Of a DNA stretch of 11,247 bases, positions 1 to 6,933 are shown piece by piece. The notes under the pieces are model-generated. The model saw nothing but the letters and a program-made list of their open reading frames with translations, was not told the DNA's origin and searched no databases. Location of the stretch: contig JAHKAT010000321.1 of assembly GCA_018825925.1 (NCBI GenBank), positions 1 to 11,247 on the forward strand. Direction: 5' to 3'. A program made the translations under genes and the position numbers. The number at the start of each line of letters is the position of its first letter. Position 1 is the first letter of the stretch. The DNA is from Bacteroidota bacterium. GTDB taxonomy: Bacteria > Bacteroidota > Bacteroidia > Flavobacteriales_D > Crocinitomicaceae.

Positions 1-41
1 AATTCAAAAATGCAAATTTGCGATGACAGTAACAACATTTA
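1..41. other. 5' flank (exon side) of the group II intron
   Basis: This short stretch lies before the intron's GTGTG start. Joined to the sequence after the intron and read on the minus strand, it would have followed the 3' end of the oxidoreductase gene at 2071-2943. If the intron ends at 2096, the joined reading gives twelve more residues after ...EYKMH and then a TGA at positions 4-6; if it ends at 2097, a TAA stop forms immediately. The boundary cannot be placed to the base from one copy. Confidence 0.5.
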
Positions 42-622
42 GTGTGCAAATTTTCCTGAGGGTGTGAGTCCCTTAATCGCAGGGGTAACGCCCTGAAGAT
101 TTAGCAAGTCGCAAGCTGGCTCGGAGTGATTCAAGCAGTGAAGGAAGCGATACTGCAAATGTCTGTACCGACGAACAGGAAGTGCATATGAGGCTAGTGA
201 ACGAGGATGAGTGTCCACAGCTACATGAAGTCCAAAAGAATACCCAATCGTTGGTTAGTAGATGCACCGGGGATAGGCGGAAGGAACCGAGTTTACGAGC
301 TCACGAACGCAATAAAAAGCAGACAAAACGTGAGTAAAATGCTCTTACCAGGAGGGCGGAACGTTAAGAAAATGTCCAGTGGACATTTTTAGTGAACGAG
401 CCAGCTTGCAGGGTGGGAGGAATAGATTCGTTTTCTATGTGCCAAGAAGTCAGCAGAGGTCATAGTAGTAGTTTGTAAGGTATCAATGCAAAGGTTTTTA
501 CACAGTTGATGCAAACCAAGTTGCGAAGGACTGAACGTATTTAGCTTCCAAATTCGCATCGGAATGTACCGCAAGGCGCATAGCCATGAGAAAGCGGAAG
601 GAGTATTAAAGTTAAATGATGA
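42..622 (+). ncRNA. Group II intron ribozyme, 5' domains (I to start of IV)
   Basis: This is the catalytic RNA part upstream of the maturase gene. Local and long-range pairing is visible: CAGGG/CCCTG at 80-95, GCAAGCTGGCTCG at 111-123 pairing perfectly with 397-409, and a perfect 9-bp hairpin AAAATGTCC/GGACATTTT at 369-389. A small hairpin GTGAG/CTTAC at 330-348 presents the loop TAAAATGCT. Its place, about 295 nt into the intron, and its loop shape suit exon-binding site EBS1, and AAATG in the loop pairs with CATTT at 36-40 just before the intron, five pairs followed by a mismatch. The EBS1 assignment is inference. The intact long stem suggests that this half of the ribozyme has not decayed. 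Confidence 0.8.
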
Positions 623-1966
623 ATGATTGAACAAATAACACATCCGTACAACCTCCAAACTGCTTTAAAACGGGTTATCTCGAACAAAGGCGGTGCTGGA
701 GTTGATGGAAAGAAGGTGAATGTACTTCGAGAAGATTTCTCGAAGCAGAAGACTGAACTGACCGAACAATTACGGAATGGAGCTTATCTGCCTTCAGCCA
801 TTCGAGGTGTGGAAATCCCCAAAGGACAAGGTAAAACTAGACTTTTGGGTATTCCCACTGTAAGCGACCGCTTACTCCAACAAGCGGTGTCACAAGTTGT
901 GATGCTAAAATGGGAAAGTGAATTCAGCCCAAGAAGCTACGGATTCCGACCGAATAAGAGTGCTCGCCAAGCAGTTGGTAAAGCACTAGAGCTTATTCAT
1001 GAAGGTCGAAATTACATTGTAGATATTGACTTGAAAAACTTTTTCGATGAAGTAGACCACAGTCTATTGCTCAACCTTTTACACCAAAAGGTAACATGTC
1101 AACAAACCCTTCGATTGATACGAAAATGGCTCAGAGCACCCATTTTAATCAAGGGAAAATTGGTCAAACGTAGAAAAGGTGTTCCACAAGGAGGGCCTTT
1201 GAGTCCACTGCTATCCAATATTCTGCTCCACGAGCTGGACAAAGAATTAAGCAAACGACAACTACAATTTATCCGCTACGCCGACGATTTTAGTATCTAT
1301 ACGAGAACGAAAAGCGAGGCAATAAAGATCAAAAAGGACATCACCCACTTTCTGAAAACCAAACTGAAACTCACCATTAATGAGCAAAAGAGTGGCATCA
1401 GAAGACCTGTACAATTTGGATTACTCGGCTTCGAGTTAGTCCCGATTTACAAGAAAGGTGTACGTGGAAGATACCAATTGGTGGCCAGTAAAAAGGCCTG
1501 GGAAAGGTTGAAATACAGACTGAAAACCATCACCCGAAAAACCACTCCGATGAGTTTAGCTTCGCTGCTGCCTTCGGCGGTCGATGTACGGATTGAGAAG
1601 ATAAAAGAAGTGCAACGTGGATGGATAAATTACTTCCAAGGAGCCAGTCTTCAAATCAAACTCCGAGACCTCGATGGATGGCTGAGAAACCGAATCCGAT
1701 ACTGCATCTGGCATCATTGGAAGAAACGTGAACGGAAGAGGAAAAACCTCATTCGACTCGGAATCAATCAAGATGATGCTTACGCATGGAGCAGGACTCG
1801 AATGGGTGGATGGGCGGTGGCACAAAGTCCCATATTGAACACAACCATTACGCTCAAACGGTTGAAACAAAGAGGGTATGAATCAATGTTGGAAATGTAT
1901 TTAACTGCAAACTTATCTAAGTACAGCCTGTCCCGACTTTTCGTCGGGAAACCGCCGTATACGTGA
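623..1966 (+). CDS. ltrA: Group II intron reverse transcriptase/maturase
   Basis: This 447-residue protein helps its intron RNA fold and splice and copies it into DNA at a new site. The N-terminal RT0 segment carries GGAGVDG (23-29). The reverse transcriptase core follows, with the first catalytic aspartates in VDIDLKNFFD (133-142), PQGGPLSPLLSN (188-199), the catalytic box YADD (219-222) and LLGFEL (267-272). The maturase (GIIM) domain is at about 320-400, with RGWINYF and LDGWLRNRIRY followed by GGWAVA. No HNH endonuclease domain follows, which is common in bacterial lineages that use replication forks for priming. ATG 623 is chosen because the two ATGs just upstream (616, 619) run quickly into TGA. 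The last codons, PPYT-stop, run into domain V, as is usual in this lineage; the residues before them (SRLFVG) are encoded by a palindrome at 1931-1949. The frame is intact. Confidence 0.95.
   Translation: MIEQITHPYNLQTALKRVISNKGGAGVDGKKVNVLREDFSKQKTELTEQLRNGAYLPSAIRGVEIPKGQGKTRLLGIPTVSDRLLQQAVSQVVMLKWESEFSPRSYGFRPNKSARQAVGKALELIHEGRNYIVDIDLKNFFDEVDHSLLLNLLHQKVTCQQTLRLIRKWLRAPILIKGKLVKRRKGVPQGGPLSPLLSNILLHELDKELSKRQLQFIRYADDFSIYTRTKSEAIKIKKDITHFLKTKLKLTINEQKSGIRRPVQFGLLGFELVPIYKKGVRGRYQLVASKKAWERLKYRLKTITRKTTPMSLASLLPSAVDVRIEKIKEVQRGWINYFQGASLQIKLRDLDGWLRNRIRYCIWHHWKKRERKRKNLIRLGINQDDAYAWSRTRMGGWAVAQSPILNTTITLKRLKQRGYESMLEMYLTANLSKYSLSRLFVGKPPYT
1931..1949. repeat. Palindrome TCCCGAC/GTCGGGA at the end of ltrA
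   Basis: A perfect 7-bp inverted repeat with a 5-base TTTTC loop lies inside the last codons of the maturase gene, 23 bases before a second TCCCGA...TCGGGA palindrome. Hairpins of this TCCCGA/TCGGGA type are common between genes in Flavobacteriia, so both may be members of one REP-like family. That family assignment is from general knowledge and is unverified here. Confidence 0.6.
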
Positions 1967-2096
1967 CCCGTATCCCGAAAGCATTCGGGAGTGGTGTATG
2001 CTTAGTTGTTTGTTTTTTTATTCGAAAGCATGAGCTCGCATCGCTCGGTTGAGAGGCGCACTCCGTCAGTTTATCTGGCGGAGCCGTCTACTCGAT
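1950..2096 (+). ncRNA. Group II intron domains V and VI, domain V interrupted
   Basis: Domain V begins in the maturase stop region with ACCGCCGTATACGTGACCCG. The 5' strand and the upper stem (TACG 1960-1963 with CGTA 1969-1972) are present. In related introns the 3' strand follows directly, roughly CGTACGGTGGTGTGAGAGG. Here CGTA is followed by an 18-base palindrome (1973-1990), then GTGGTGT, then about 50 unrelated bases (1998-2050) before GAGAGGCG resumes. The two-base bulge and the TACG that should pair with CGTA at 1957-1960 are missing. Domain VI (2061-2083) and the 3' terminus look normal. The comparison with the canonical form is from memory, but loss of the lower stem partner is visible in the sequence itself. 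Confidence 0.65.
1973..1990. repeat. Palindrome TCCCGAA/TTCGGGA inside domain V
   Basis: A perfect 7-bp inverted repeat with loop AGCA sits exactly where the 3' strand of domain V should start. Its CGAAAGCAT (1976-1984) is repeated directly at 2023-2031. A further stem ATGCTT (1998-2003) with AAGCAT (2026-2031) closes the extra segment that follows. It resembles the palindrome at 1931-1949 and looks like a small inserted REP-like unit. Confidence 0.65.
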
Positions 2097-2943
2097 TATG
2101 CATTTTATATTCTTCACTCATTTCCAACGGTGATTTATGAGGTCTTCCAGTGGCATTTACGAAGTTCGATTCCACATCGTTAGCGCCCTTTTGTATTCCT
2201 TGATAAATTCCGGCAATTACGGTTCCTATGAATTCTCCCAATTCTGCTTTTCTTTCCGCCAAATAATCGGTAAATGAAACAGGAGTATATACGAGTTGGG
2301 TGCCGAACGCTTGGTTAATATTGTCTGCCAACTCTTTCTGCGTAATTCCGTTTCCAACTAAATTGTATACTTTTCCATTGTGCTTTTTCTCAGTCACCAT
2401 TTTGGAGTAGGCATATCCCAATTCTTCTCGACTTGTGTAGGCACATTTCCCGTCGCCAGCACAATTTCTTATTTCTCCTTCTTTTTCGTAGGTTTCGATG
2501 TAATCTAAGTCTGGTTCAATGTATATTCCATTTCTGCCAATCACGAAATCGAGCCCCGATTGTTTGACATCCAATTCTGTTTGTCTGTTGCTTTGCATAA
2601 TAGGACTGAACGCCGTGTTTTCGTCATCTCCCACAATACTCGTGTAAACGATCTTTTGAACGCCATTGCTCACCGCGGCTTCAATGATATTTCTGTGTTG
2701 TTGGATTCTCTTTTGTGGTTCATCCATTCCAGACAGCAGAAGAACTGCGTCTACTCCTTTCAATGCTGTTTCGAACTCGTCGCGACTGTTGTAATCGCCT
2801 TTTCTGATTTCAATTCCGAGAAATTGGGCCTTTTCAGGCGTTCGTGCAATTCCGATCACGTTTTCTTTCCCGATTTCTGAAATTAGATGTTTAACTATTG
2901 TTGATCCTAGTTTACCGTTTGCTGATGTTACTGCTATTTTCAT
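2071..2943 (-). CDS. NmrA/QorB-like NAD(P)-binding oxidoreductase
   Basis: An atypical short-chain dehydrogenase of the NmrA/QOR2 group. These are soluble NAD(P)H-binding proteins; some, such as E. coli QorB, reduce quinones. The N-terminal Rossmann strand and turn read KIAVTSANGKLGSTIV, followed by IGIARTPEKA (33-42, cofactor 2'-phosphate region), DAVLLLSG and VYTSIVGD. NGIYIEP at about 148-154 and the C-terminal GRPHKSPLEM match the family layout. As read, it has 290 residues, but the final eight (NRVDGSAR) are encoded by the reverse strand of intron domain VI. The native protein probably ended at or just after ...EYKMH, so the enzyme is likely complete with an altered tail. It is the last gene of the operon, 5 bases after the lipoprotein gene. 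Its substrate is unknown. Confidence 0.85.
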   Translation of the reverse strand: MKIAVTSANGKLGSTIVKHLISEIGKENVIGIARTPEKAQFLGIEIRKGDYNSRDEFETALKGVDAVLLLSGMDEPQKRIQQHRNIIEAAVSNGVQKIVYTSIVGDDENTAFSPIMQSNRQTELDVKQSGLDFVIGRNGIYIEPDLDYIETYEKEGEIRNCAGDGKCAYTSREELGYAYSKMVTEKKHNGKVYNLVGNGITQKELADNINQAFGTQLVYTPVSFTDYLAERKAELGEFIGTVIAGIYQGIQKGANDVESNFVNATGRPHKSPLEMSEEYKMHNRVDGSAR

Positions 2944-2948
2944 TTCAA

Positions 2949-3815
2949 TTAATTTTTAAAATAGATGAATTCATTTACAGGCGCAATAATATCCCAATGC
3001 TCCACGATTTTGTTTTCTTCGATTCTGAAAAAATCGTAAAAGATGGTCTTTTCATCTCCGACGTATCCTTCCGTTGCACTGAGGACAAAATTGCCTTCTG
3101 CGATTATGTGGAAATTCTCTTTGAATTTTATAATTTTTCCTGCTTTCTTCATTTTTCGCATCCCCCAAAGCAAGCCCAAAAGACCATCGCCCACATCTCT
3201 GTTATGTTGAATGTATAAACCAAAGTTGAAGAATTTACCAGCGCCACCAGATTCCTTAATCATGATGTCTTCAATGAAGCTCGTTACATGAGCTCGATTA
3301 GTATCTGTTTGATCAAACTGTTCCGGTTGCGTCGGACCGTCAATTTCCGAATGTCCATCCGGGTTCAAACCAATCGAATCGTTGACGTTACTCCAATGTT
3401 CCACAATCGTAGTTTGATTGAAGCGAAGGATGTCCCACCGAAATCTCAAGGTATCTCCAAGCATTCGGCTGTGTACTGCTACTAATGAATCATCTTGGAT
3501 CACTCGAACTGGCCTCATTTGCGTGAAGCTGTCATCTGAATTTCTCTTCTGAATGAATGCCGTTTTTCCTCCATTCCACGCTTGATCGAAGCTAACGAAC
3601 TCCTCACTCAACATCGCTTCCAATTGGACATCACCTTTTTCCGTTGTGACGAACTGAAACGCCAATTGCTTTTTATCAGAATGGTCCGTTAAAGATTCTT
3701 GCGTTATCGATGAGGGAGGCAGGTAGACGACTTTTCTCGAACAGCTTGCCATGAAAAAGATGATACAAGAGCAGAATGCAATCTGCAATACGTTTATTCT
3801 TTTAAGTGATTTCAT
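2949..3815 (-). CDS. Lipoprotein with two NTF2/SnoaL-like domains
   Basis: A 288-residue protein with a signal peptide (positively charged MKSLKR, a hydrophobic run, then the lipobox-like MASC with Cys25), so it is likely anchored in the outer membrane. Two NTF2-like segments follow. The first, about 48-150, ends its last strand with TIVEHW (136-141). The second, about 175-285, has GLYIQHNRD and ends with KIVEHWD (269-275). The second closely resembles the small protein at 6551-6928, which shares YIQHN and KIVEHWD. NTF2-like folds form cone-shaped pockets used as ligand binders or small enzymes; no function can be named here. ATG 3815 is preferred over an in-frame TTG two codons upstream. It lies 24 bases after egtD and 5 before the oxidoreductase gene. 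The first domain lacks the YIQHN motif and may be degenerate. Confidence 0.75.
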   Translation of the reverse strand: MKSLKRINVLQIAFCSCIIFFMASCSRKVVYLPPSSITQESLTDHSDKKQLAFQFVTTEKGDVQLEAMLSEEFVSFDQAWNGGKTAFIQKRNSDDSFTQMRPVRVIQDDSLVAVHSRMLGDTLRFRWDILRFNQTTIVEHWSNVNDSIGLNPDGHSEIDGPTQPEQFDQTDTNRAHVTSFIEDIMIKESGGAGKFFNFGLYIQHNRDVGDGLLGLLWGMRKMKKAGKIIKFKENFHIIAEGNFVLSATEGYVGDEKTIFYDFFRIEENKIVEHWDIIAPVNEFIYFKN

Positions 3816-3839
3816 AGTCAATTAATTTTCTAGTTATGA

Positions 3840-4784
3840 TTAGTCTCTAATGAGTATGTAGTCAGCGAAATATGATTTGCTGTCTACGATTTTTTGGTGT
3901 TGCATAAACTGTGAGTTGGCCGTGATCTTCTCGATCAATTCGTCATTGTACTTTCTGGAGATTTCTGTATGAATTTTTTCCCCTTTTCCAAAATGATAGG
4001 ATTTCCCTGTAGCTTCAATGCTAACGATCTGTTCCTCCGTGCTGACGATAAAACTCTTGGCGATTCCTTCATCTTGATTGTATTCTGCTTGATGTTGAAA
4101 ATTGTCGAGATCAAAATTTGCGCCTAGTTCATTATTTATTCTTTCCAATAAGTTGAGATTGAATTTCGCCGTAACCCCTTTACTGTCATCGTAGGCCGGA
4201 AGCACAATTTCCTGTGGTTTTATTATATCTACACCAAGCAATAATTTATCTCCTGAGCTCAAATTAGCCCCTAAGTTGTGGAGAAAATCCGCCGCCAAAT
4301 CATCGTTCATGTTCCCGATGTTCGAACCGAGAAACAAGATGACTTTAGGCTTATTGCTCGTTTTCAAAGAAGCCAACACATCAAAATAGTCGCCTTGTTT
4401 CGTTTGAACCGAGACGGTCGGTAATTCCTTCATGAGATCCTTCTCTAACACTTCCAAAACATTGGAGGAAATATCAATCGGAAAGTAGTCAAACGAATAA
4501 TTTTGCGCAGCCAAAGCTCGTAGCAATTCTTTCGTCTTTGTCCCATCGCCAGCACCCAATTCAATCAATTCAAAATAGGTTTCTGAATTAACACCAAATG
4601 CCTCAATGAGTTCTCCTGTTTTATTTTGAAAAATATCGAGTTCGCAACGTGTCAAGTAGTATTCGGGCAAATTCATGATTTCAGCAAAAAGGGCATCACC
4701 TTTCTTATCATAAAAATACTTCGAGGATAAACTCTTTGGATTAGAACTCAACCCACTATCTACGTCATTCTTAAATGTTTCCAT
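3840..4784 (-). CDS. egtD: L-histidine N-alpha-methyltransferase (EgtD)
   Basis: EgtD adds three methyl groups from S-adenosylmethionine to the alpha-amino group of histidine to give hercynine, the first step of ergothioneine synthesis. The 314 residues match the family length (321 in mycobacteria). Family signatures in order are KYFYDKKGDALFAEI and LPEYYLTRCE (22-48), the SAM-binding loop ELGAGDGTKT (75-84), FPIDIS (101-106), FLGSNIGN (151-158), AYDDSKGVTAKFN (197-209) and IHTEISRKY (271-279), where Glu274 and Ser276 correspond to residues that hold the histidine substrate in the known enzyme. The gene overlaps the end of egtB by 14 bases, implying translational coupling. All recognisable key motifs are intact. 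Confidence 0.93.
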   Translation of the reverse strand: METFKNDVDSGLSSNPKSLSSKYFYDKKGDALFAEIMNLPEYYLTRCELDIFQNKTGELIEAFGVNSETYFELIELGAGDGTKTKELLRALAAQNYSFDYFPIDISSNVLEVLEKDLMKELPTVSVQTKQGDYFDVLASLKTSNKPKVILFLGSNIGNMNDDLAADFLHNLGANLSSGDKLLLGVDIIKPQEIVLPAYDDSKGVTAKFNLNLLERINNELGANFDLDNFQHQAEYNQDEGIAKSFIVSTEEQIVSIEATGKSYHFGKGEKIHTEISRKYNDELIEKITANSQFMQHQKIVDSKSYFADYILIRD

Positions 4785-5937
4785 CGTTACTTTTTATGAG
4801 TCTAATTCCTGTAAATTGCCATCTTTCAGAAGGGTGAAAGAAATTGCGGTAGGTATCACGACTATGATTCTTTGAAGTGGCAACTGAAGCTCCTCTTAGA
4901 ACCATTTTGTTCACCATAAACTTTCCATTGTATTCGCCAACAGCTCCATTTTCTTTTATAAAATTGGGGTAGGGCAAGTAAGCGCTATTCGTCCATTCCC
5001 AACGTTTTCCCCAATTCAACTTTTGTGAAGCTACTTCCCACTCAAACTCCGTAGGCAAGCGCGTTCCTTTCCATTCGGCGAATGCATTCGCTTCGAAATA
5101 ATTGACATGACTTAAGAGTGCATTTCGATCTACTTTTTTCAATCCTGCGAGCGTGTACTGATGCCACTCTCCATCAATTTTGTGCCAATACAGCGGTGCG
5201 TTAATCGTGTTTTCATTTACCCAAGTCCAGCCTTCGTCTAACCAAAGATTGAAATCAGAATAGCCCCCATTATCCATGAATTCCATGTACTCTCCGTTAG
5301 TCACGAGATGGTTTTCCAATTTAAAGGAATCAATGTACACTTTGTGAATGCCCAATTCATTGTCGTAACAGAAATCATCGCCCTGATAGCCAATTTCATA
5401 AATTCCAGCATCAATTTTAACACTTCCAAATTGAACGTTGAAGTCGGACGTTAAGTTGAAATCTGCATGAAAAACAGGAAACAACGGATTGTGCCCTAAC
5501 ATGTATTTCACATCGGTAATCAATAACTCTTGGTGTTGCTGCTCGTGATTCAGTCCTAGAATTACCAGATCAAGGATGATTTGCGGTGGATTGCTTTGCA
5601 AATAGATCAGCATTTTGTTATCGACATACTTTCTGTATGCCAGTACTTCATCCGTACTTGGGCGCGATAAATTTCCTCTATTTGCTTGTAAAACACGATC
5701 ACCAACATGGTTGTAATAACTGTTGAACAAGAAGTTGAAATTCGGGTCGAATTCTTTGTAATTAGCGACGTTTTCCTTCAAAATGAACGTTTCGAAAAAC
5801 CATGTTGTGTGCGCCAAATGCCATTTTGCGGGGCTTGCGAATTTCACAACCTGAATTGAATAATCATCGGGTTGTAAAAGCTTACAAATCTCAATTGTTT
5901 CTGATCTGATAGCTTTATATTTTTCAAGAATCTTCAT
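4771..5937 (-). CDS. egtB: Ergothioneine sulfoxide synthase (EgtB)
   Basis: EgtB is a non-haem iron oxygenase that joins hercynine to a thiol (gamma-glutamylcysteine or cysteine, depending on type) with O2, giving a sulfoxide. The 388-residue protein has an N-terminal DinB-like domain (about 5-150) and a C-terminal formylglycine-generating-enzyme-like domain (about 165-383). The three-histidine iron site is visible as His43 in HLAHT and His131/His135 in HEQQHQE. Other family marks are FNSYYNHVGDR (71-81), LSRPSTDEVLAYR (90-102), LPTEFEWEVA (294-303) and SRDTYRNFFHPSERWQFTG near the end. There is no fused methyltransferase, so it is EgtB rather than OvoA. No egtA or egtC is nearby, which would suit a cysteine-using type, but the thiol specificity cannot be read off here. 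Its ATG directly follows the TAA of the MsrQ-like gene with no spacer. Confidence 0.93.
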   Translation of the reverse strand: MKILEKYKAIRSETIEICKLLQPDDYSIQVVKFASPAKWHLAHTTWFFETFILKENVANYKEFDPNFNFLFNSYYNHVGDRVLQANRGNLSRPSTDEVLAYRKYVDNKMLIYLQSNPPQIILDLVILGLNHEQQHQELLITDVKYMLGHNPLFPVFHADFNLTSDFNVQFGSVKIDAGIYEIGYQGDDFCYDNELGIHKVYIDSFKLENHLVTNGEYMEFMDNGGYSDFNLWLDEGWTWVNENTINAPLYWHKIDGEWHQYTLAGLKKVDRNALLSHVNYFEANAFAEWKGTRLPTEFEWEVASQKLNWGKRWEWTNSAYLPYPNFIKENGAVGEYNGKFMVNKMVLRGASVATSKNHSRDTYRNFFHPSERWQFTGIRLIKSNDGNI

Positions 5938-6546
5938 TTATCTAGTTTTAGTTCTCCAAGCGATTATTTTGTTCTTAATTATTGGGATTCGTAGTAGAAA
6001 GCCTAGTCCCACAACGATGGCGTAAATCATCCAAGTTTTATCTAAAAGCGCGACGTGCAAGAGGCTCAGAAAGACGGCAAGATACGCGAAGCTTTGCAGT
6101 TTTTTCCAGGTTGATTTCAACCAATTCATTGATTTTCTATTCGAAGTCATCAGTAAGGGGATCAGAATTAAAACAGCAATAAATCCTGCGATATAATTGA
6201 CCTGGGTGAATGTTTCTGCCAATCCTTCAGCCCAAATAAAAATGATGAAGTGAAGTAAGCTCCAAACCGCCGTTGCAATTCCCATCGCTTGTCGCACAAA
6301 AAGGTTGTTTACTCCAAAAAGGATGAAAAATGGCGTGCACGTGAGAACGGCTGTCATCCAACGAATGGCAAATTCTCCGGTGACGTGATACAGCATTCCC
6401 AAACTTGAGACTCCATCAACTTCAACGAAATCAATAGAAAAACCATTGGTAAAGTTCATCTCGACCATGTTTGCTACAATGATCAAGGGGAGAGAAGCCA
6501 ATAGTGTGACGATCACCCAGCCGTAATTTCTTCTAATCGCTTTCAT
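5938..6546 (-). CDS. MsrQ/YedZ-like haem membrane protein
   Basis: A 202-residue integral membrane protein of the ferric-reductase-like family, with about six hydrophobic segments. MsrQ is the haem b partner that passes electrons from the respiratory chain or flavins to the periplasmic methionine sulfoxide reductase MsrP. Matching features are TGEFAIRWMTAVLTCTP (56-72), RQAMGIATAVWSLLHF with His99, PLLMTSNRKSMNWL (130-143), WKKLQSFAYL (147-156) and LLHV with His164. In MsrQ the WxxLH segment normally has a histidine; here that position is Gln151, so one usual haem-ligand candidate seems replaced. No msrP follows in the operon. Its position between the NTF2-like gene (4-base gap) and egtB (no gap) argues for a role tied to the ergothioneine genes, perhaps electron supply or sulfoxide reduction; that is inference. 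Confidence 0.8.
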   Translation of the reverse strand: MKAIRRNYGWVIVTLLASLPLIIVANMVEMNFTNGFSIDFVEVDGVSSLGMLYHVTGEFAIRWMTAVLTCTPFFILFGVNNLFVRQAMGIATAVWSLLHFIIFIWAEGLAETFTQVNYIAGFIAVLILIPLLMTSNRKSMNWLKSTWKKLQSFAYLAVFLSLLHVALLDKTWMIYAIVVGLGFLLRIPIIKNKIIAWRTKTR

Positions 6547-6550
6547 TGTA

Positions 6551-6928
6551 CTAATACATCGTGTTGTTATTCGCTGATATCGCGGGAATTTGTTGCATGC
6601 TATCCCAATGTTCGACTATTTTTCCATTTTCATCGAATCGGAAAAAATCCATCGTTACGTATTGGTCGTTATCTGGCCAGACTTGATGCGTGTGCAAAGC
6701 GACCAAATCTCCTTCGGCAACAGCACGCACAAATTCAATTGTTTTTACGGGGAACTCTCGCTGCATCCGATCGAAATAATCGATGAATGGTTGAGGTCCA
6801 TTCGCCACCATTGGATTGTGTTGAATGTATTCGTCTCCAACATATAACTCAACGGCTTTCGTTGGATTTCCTTCGTAGGCCGTTTTGTAAAATGCGATTG
6901 CGTTTAGTTTGTTTTCTTCTATGCTCAT
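6551..6928 (-). CDS. SnoaL/NTF2-like small protein
   Basis: A 125-residue single-domain protein without a signal peptide, so cytoplasmic. The pattern is typical of the SnoaL-like branch of the NTF2 fold: an N-terminal helix (AIAFYKTAYEGNP), DEYIQHNPMVANGP (32-45), VRAVAEGDLVALHTH (67-81) and FFRFDENGKIVEHWDSMQ (95-112). Members include aldol-type cyclases, epoxide hydrolases and plain ligand binders; bioinformatic labels such as SnoaL-like aldol condensation enzyme are not proof of activity. It shares YIQHN and KIVEHWD with the second domain of the lipoprotein in the same operon. Gaps are 5 bases to the upstream methyltransferase gene and 4 to the MsrQ-like gene. Confidence 0.8.
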   Translation of the reverse strand: MSIEENKLNAIAFYKTAYEGNPTKAVELYVGDEYIQHNPMVANGPQPFIDYFDRMQREFPVKTIEFVRAVAEGDLVALHTHQVWPDNDQYVTMDFFRFDENGKIVEHWDSMQQIPAISANNNTMY

Positions 6929-6933
6929 GATTT

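Larger units (their letters stand above)
42..2096 (+). mobile_element. Group II intron with LtrA-type ORF, 3' end damaged
   Basis: Group II introns are self-splicing retroelements whose RNA and encoded protein together insert into DNA. Seen here: a GTGTG 5' end at 42-46, a 13-bp perfect long-range stem (111-123 with 397-409) and other domain I hairpins, a reverse transcriptase/maturase gene inside domain IV, a domain VI hairpin at 2061-2083 (CTCCGTCAG/CTGGCGGAG) and an ending ...CTACTCGAT that fits the usual AY 3' terminus. A second GTGTG at 62-66 is a less likely 5' end. The intron is on the + strand, opposite to all flanking genes, so splicing cannot restore a message of the gene it abuts. 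Domain V is interrupted (see 1950-2096), so it is probably now immobile unless helped in trans. The 3' boundary is uncertain by a few bases. Confidence 0.87.

Noticed and set aside
151..162. TACTG and AAATGT as alternative exon-binding sites pairing with CAGTA (27-31) and ACATTT (35-40)
   Set aside because: They are nearly adjacent and too close to the intron start for EBS2/EBS1, so the pairing is probably accidental.
207..392. Small open frame inside the intron 5' region
   Set aside because: The bases belong to ribozyme stems, including the perfect 369-389 hairpin; the peptide looks like nothing known.
1556..1870. Minus-strand open frame of 104 codons inside the maturase gene
   Set aside because: It lies wholly within the clearly coding ltrA frame on the other strand and shows no recognisable motif.
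2101..2107. CATTTTA just after the intron, perfectly complementary to the EBS1-like loop TAAAATG
   Set aside because: EBS1 pairs with the 5' exon, not the 3' side, and a 7-base match in AT-rich DNA is likely chance.
2560..3218. Two plus-strand frames of 106 codons
   Set aside because: Both are antisense shadows of the oxidoreductase and lipoprotein genes.
4771..5937. OvoA (ovothiol synthase) as identity of the EgtB-like gene
   Set aside because: OvoA carries a fused C-terminal methyltransferase; this protein ends after the FGE-like domain, and a separate EgtD is encoded next to it.
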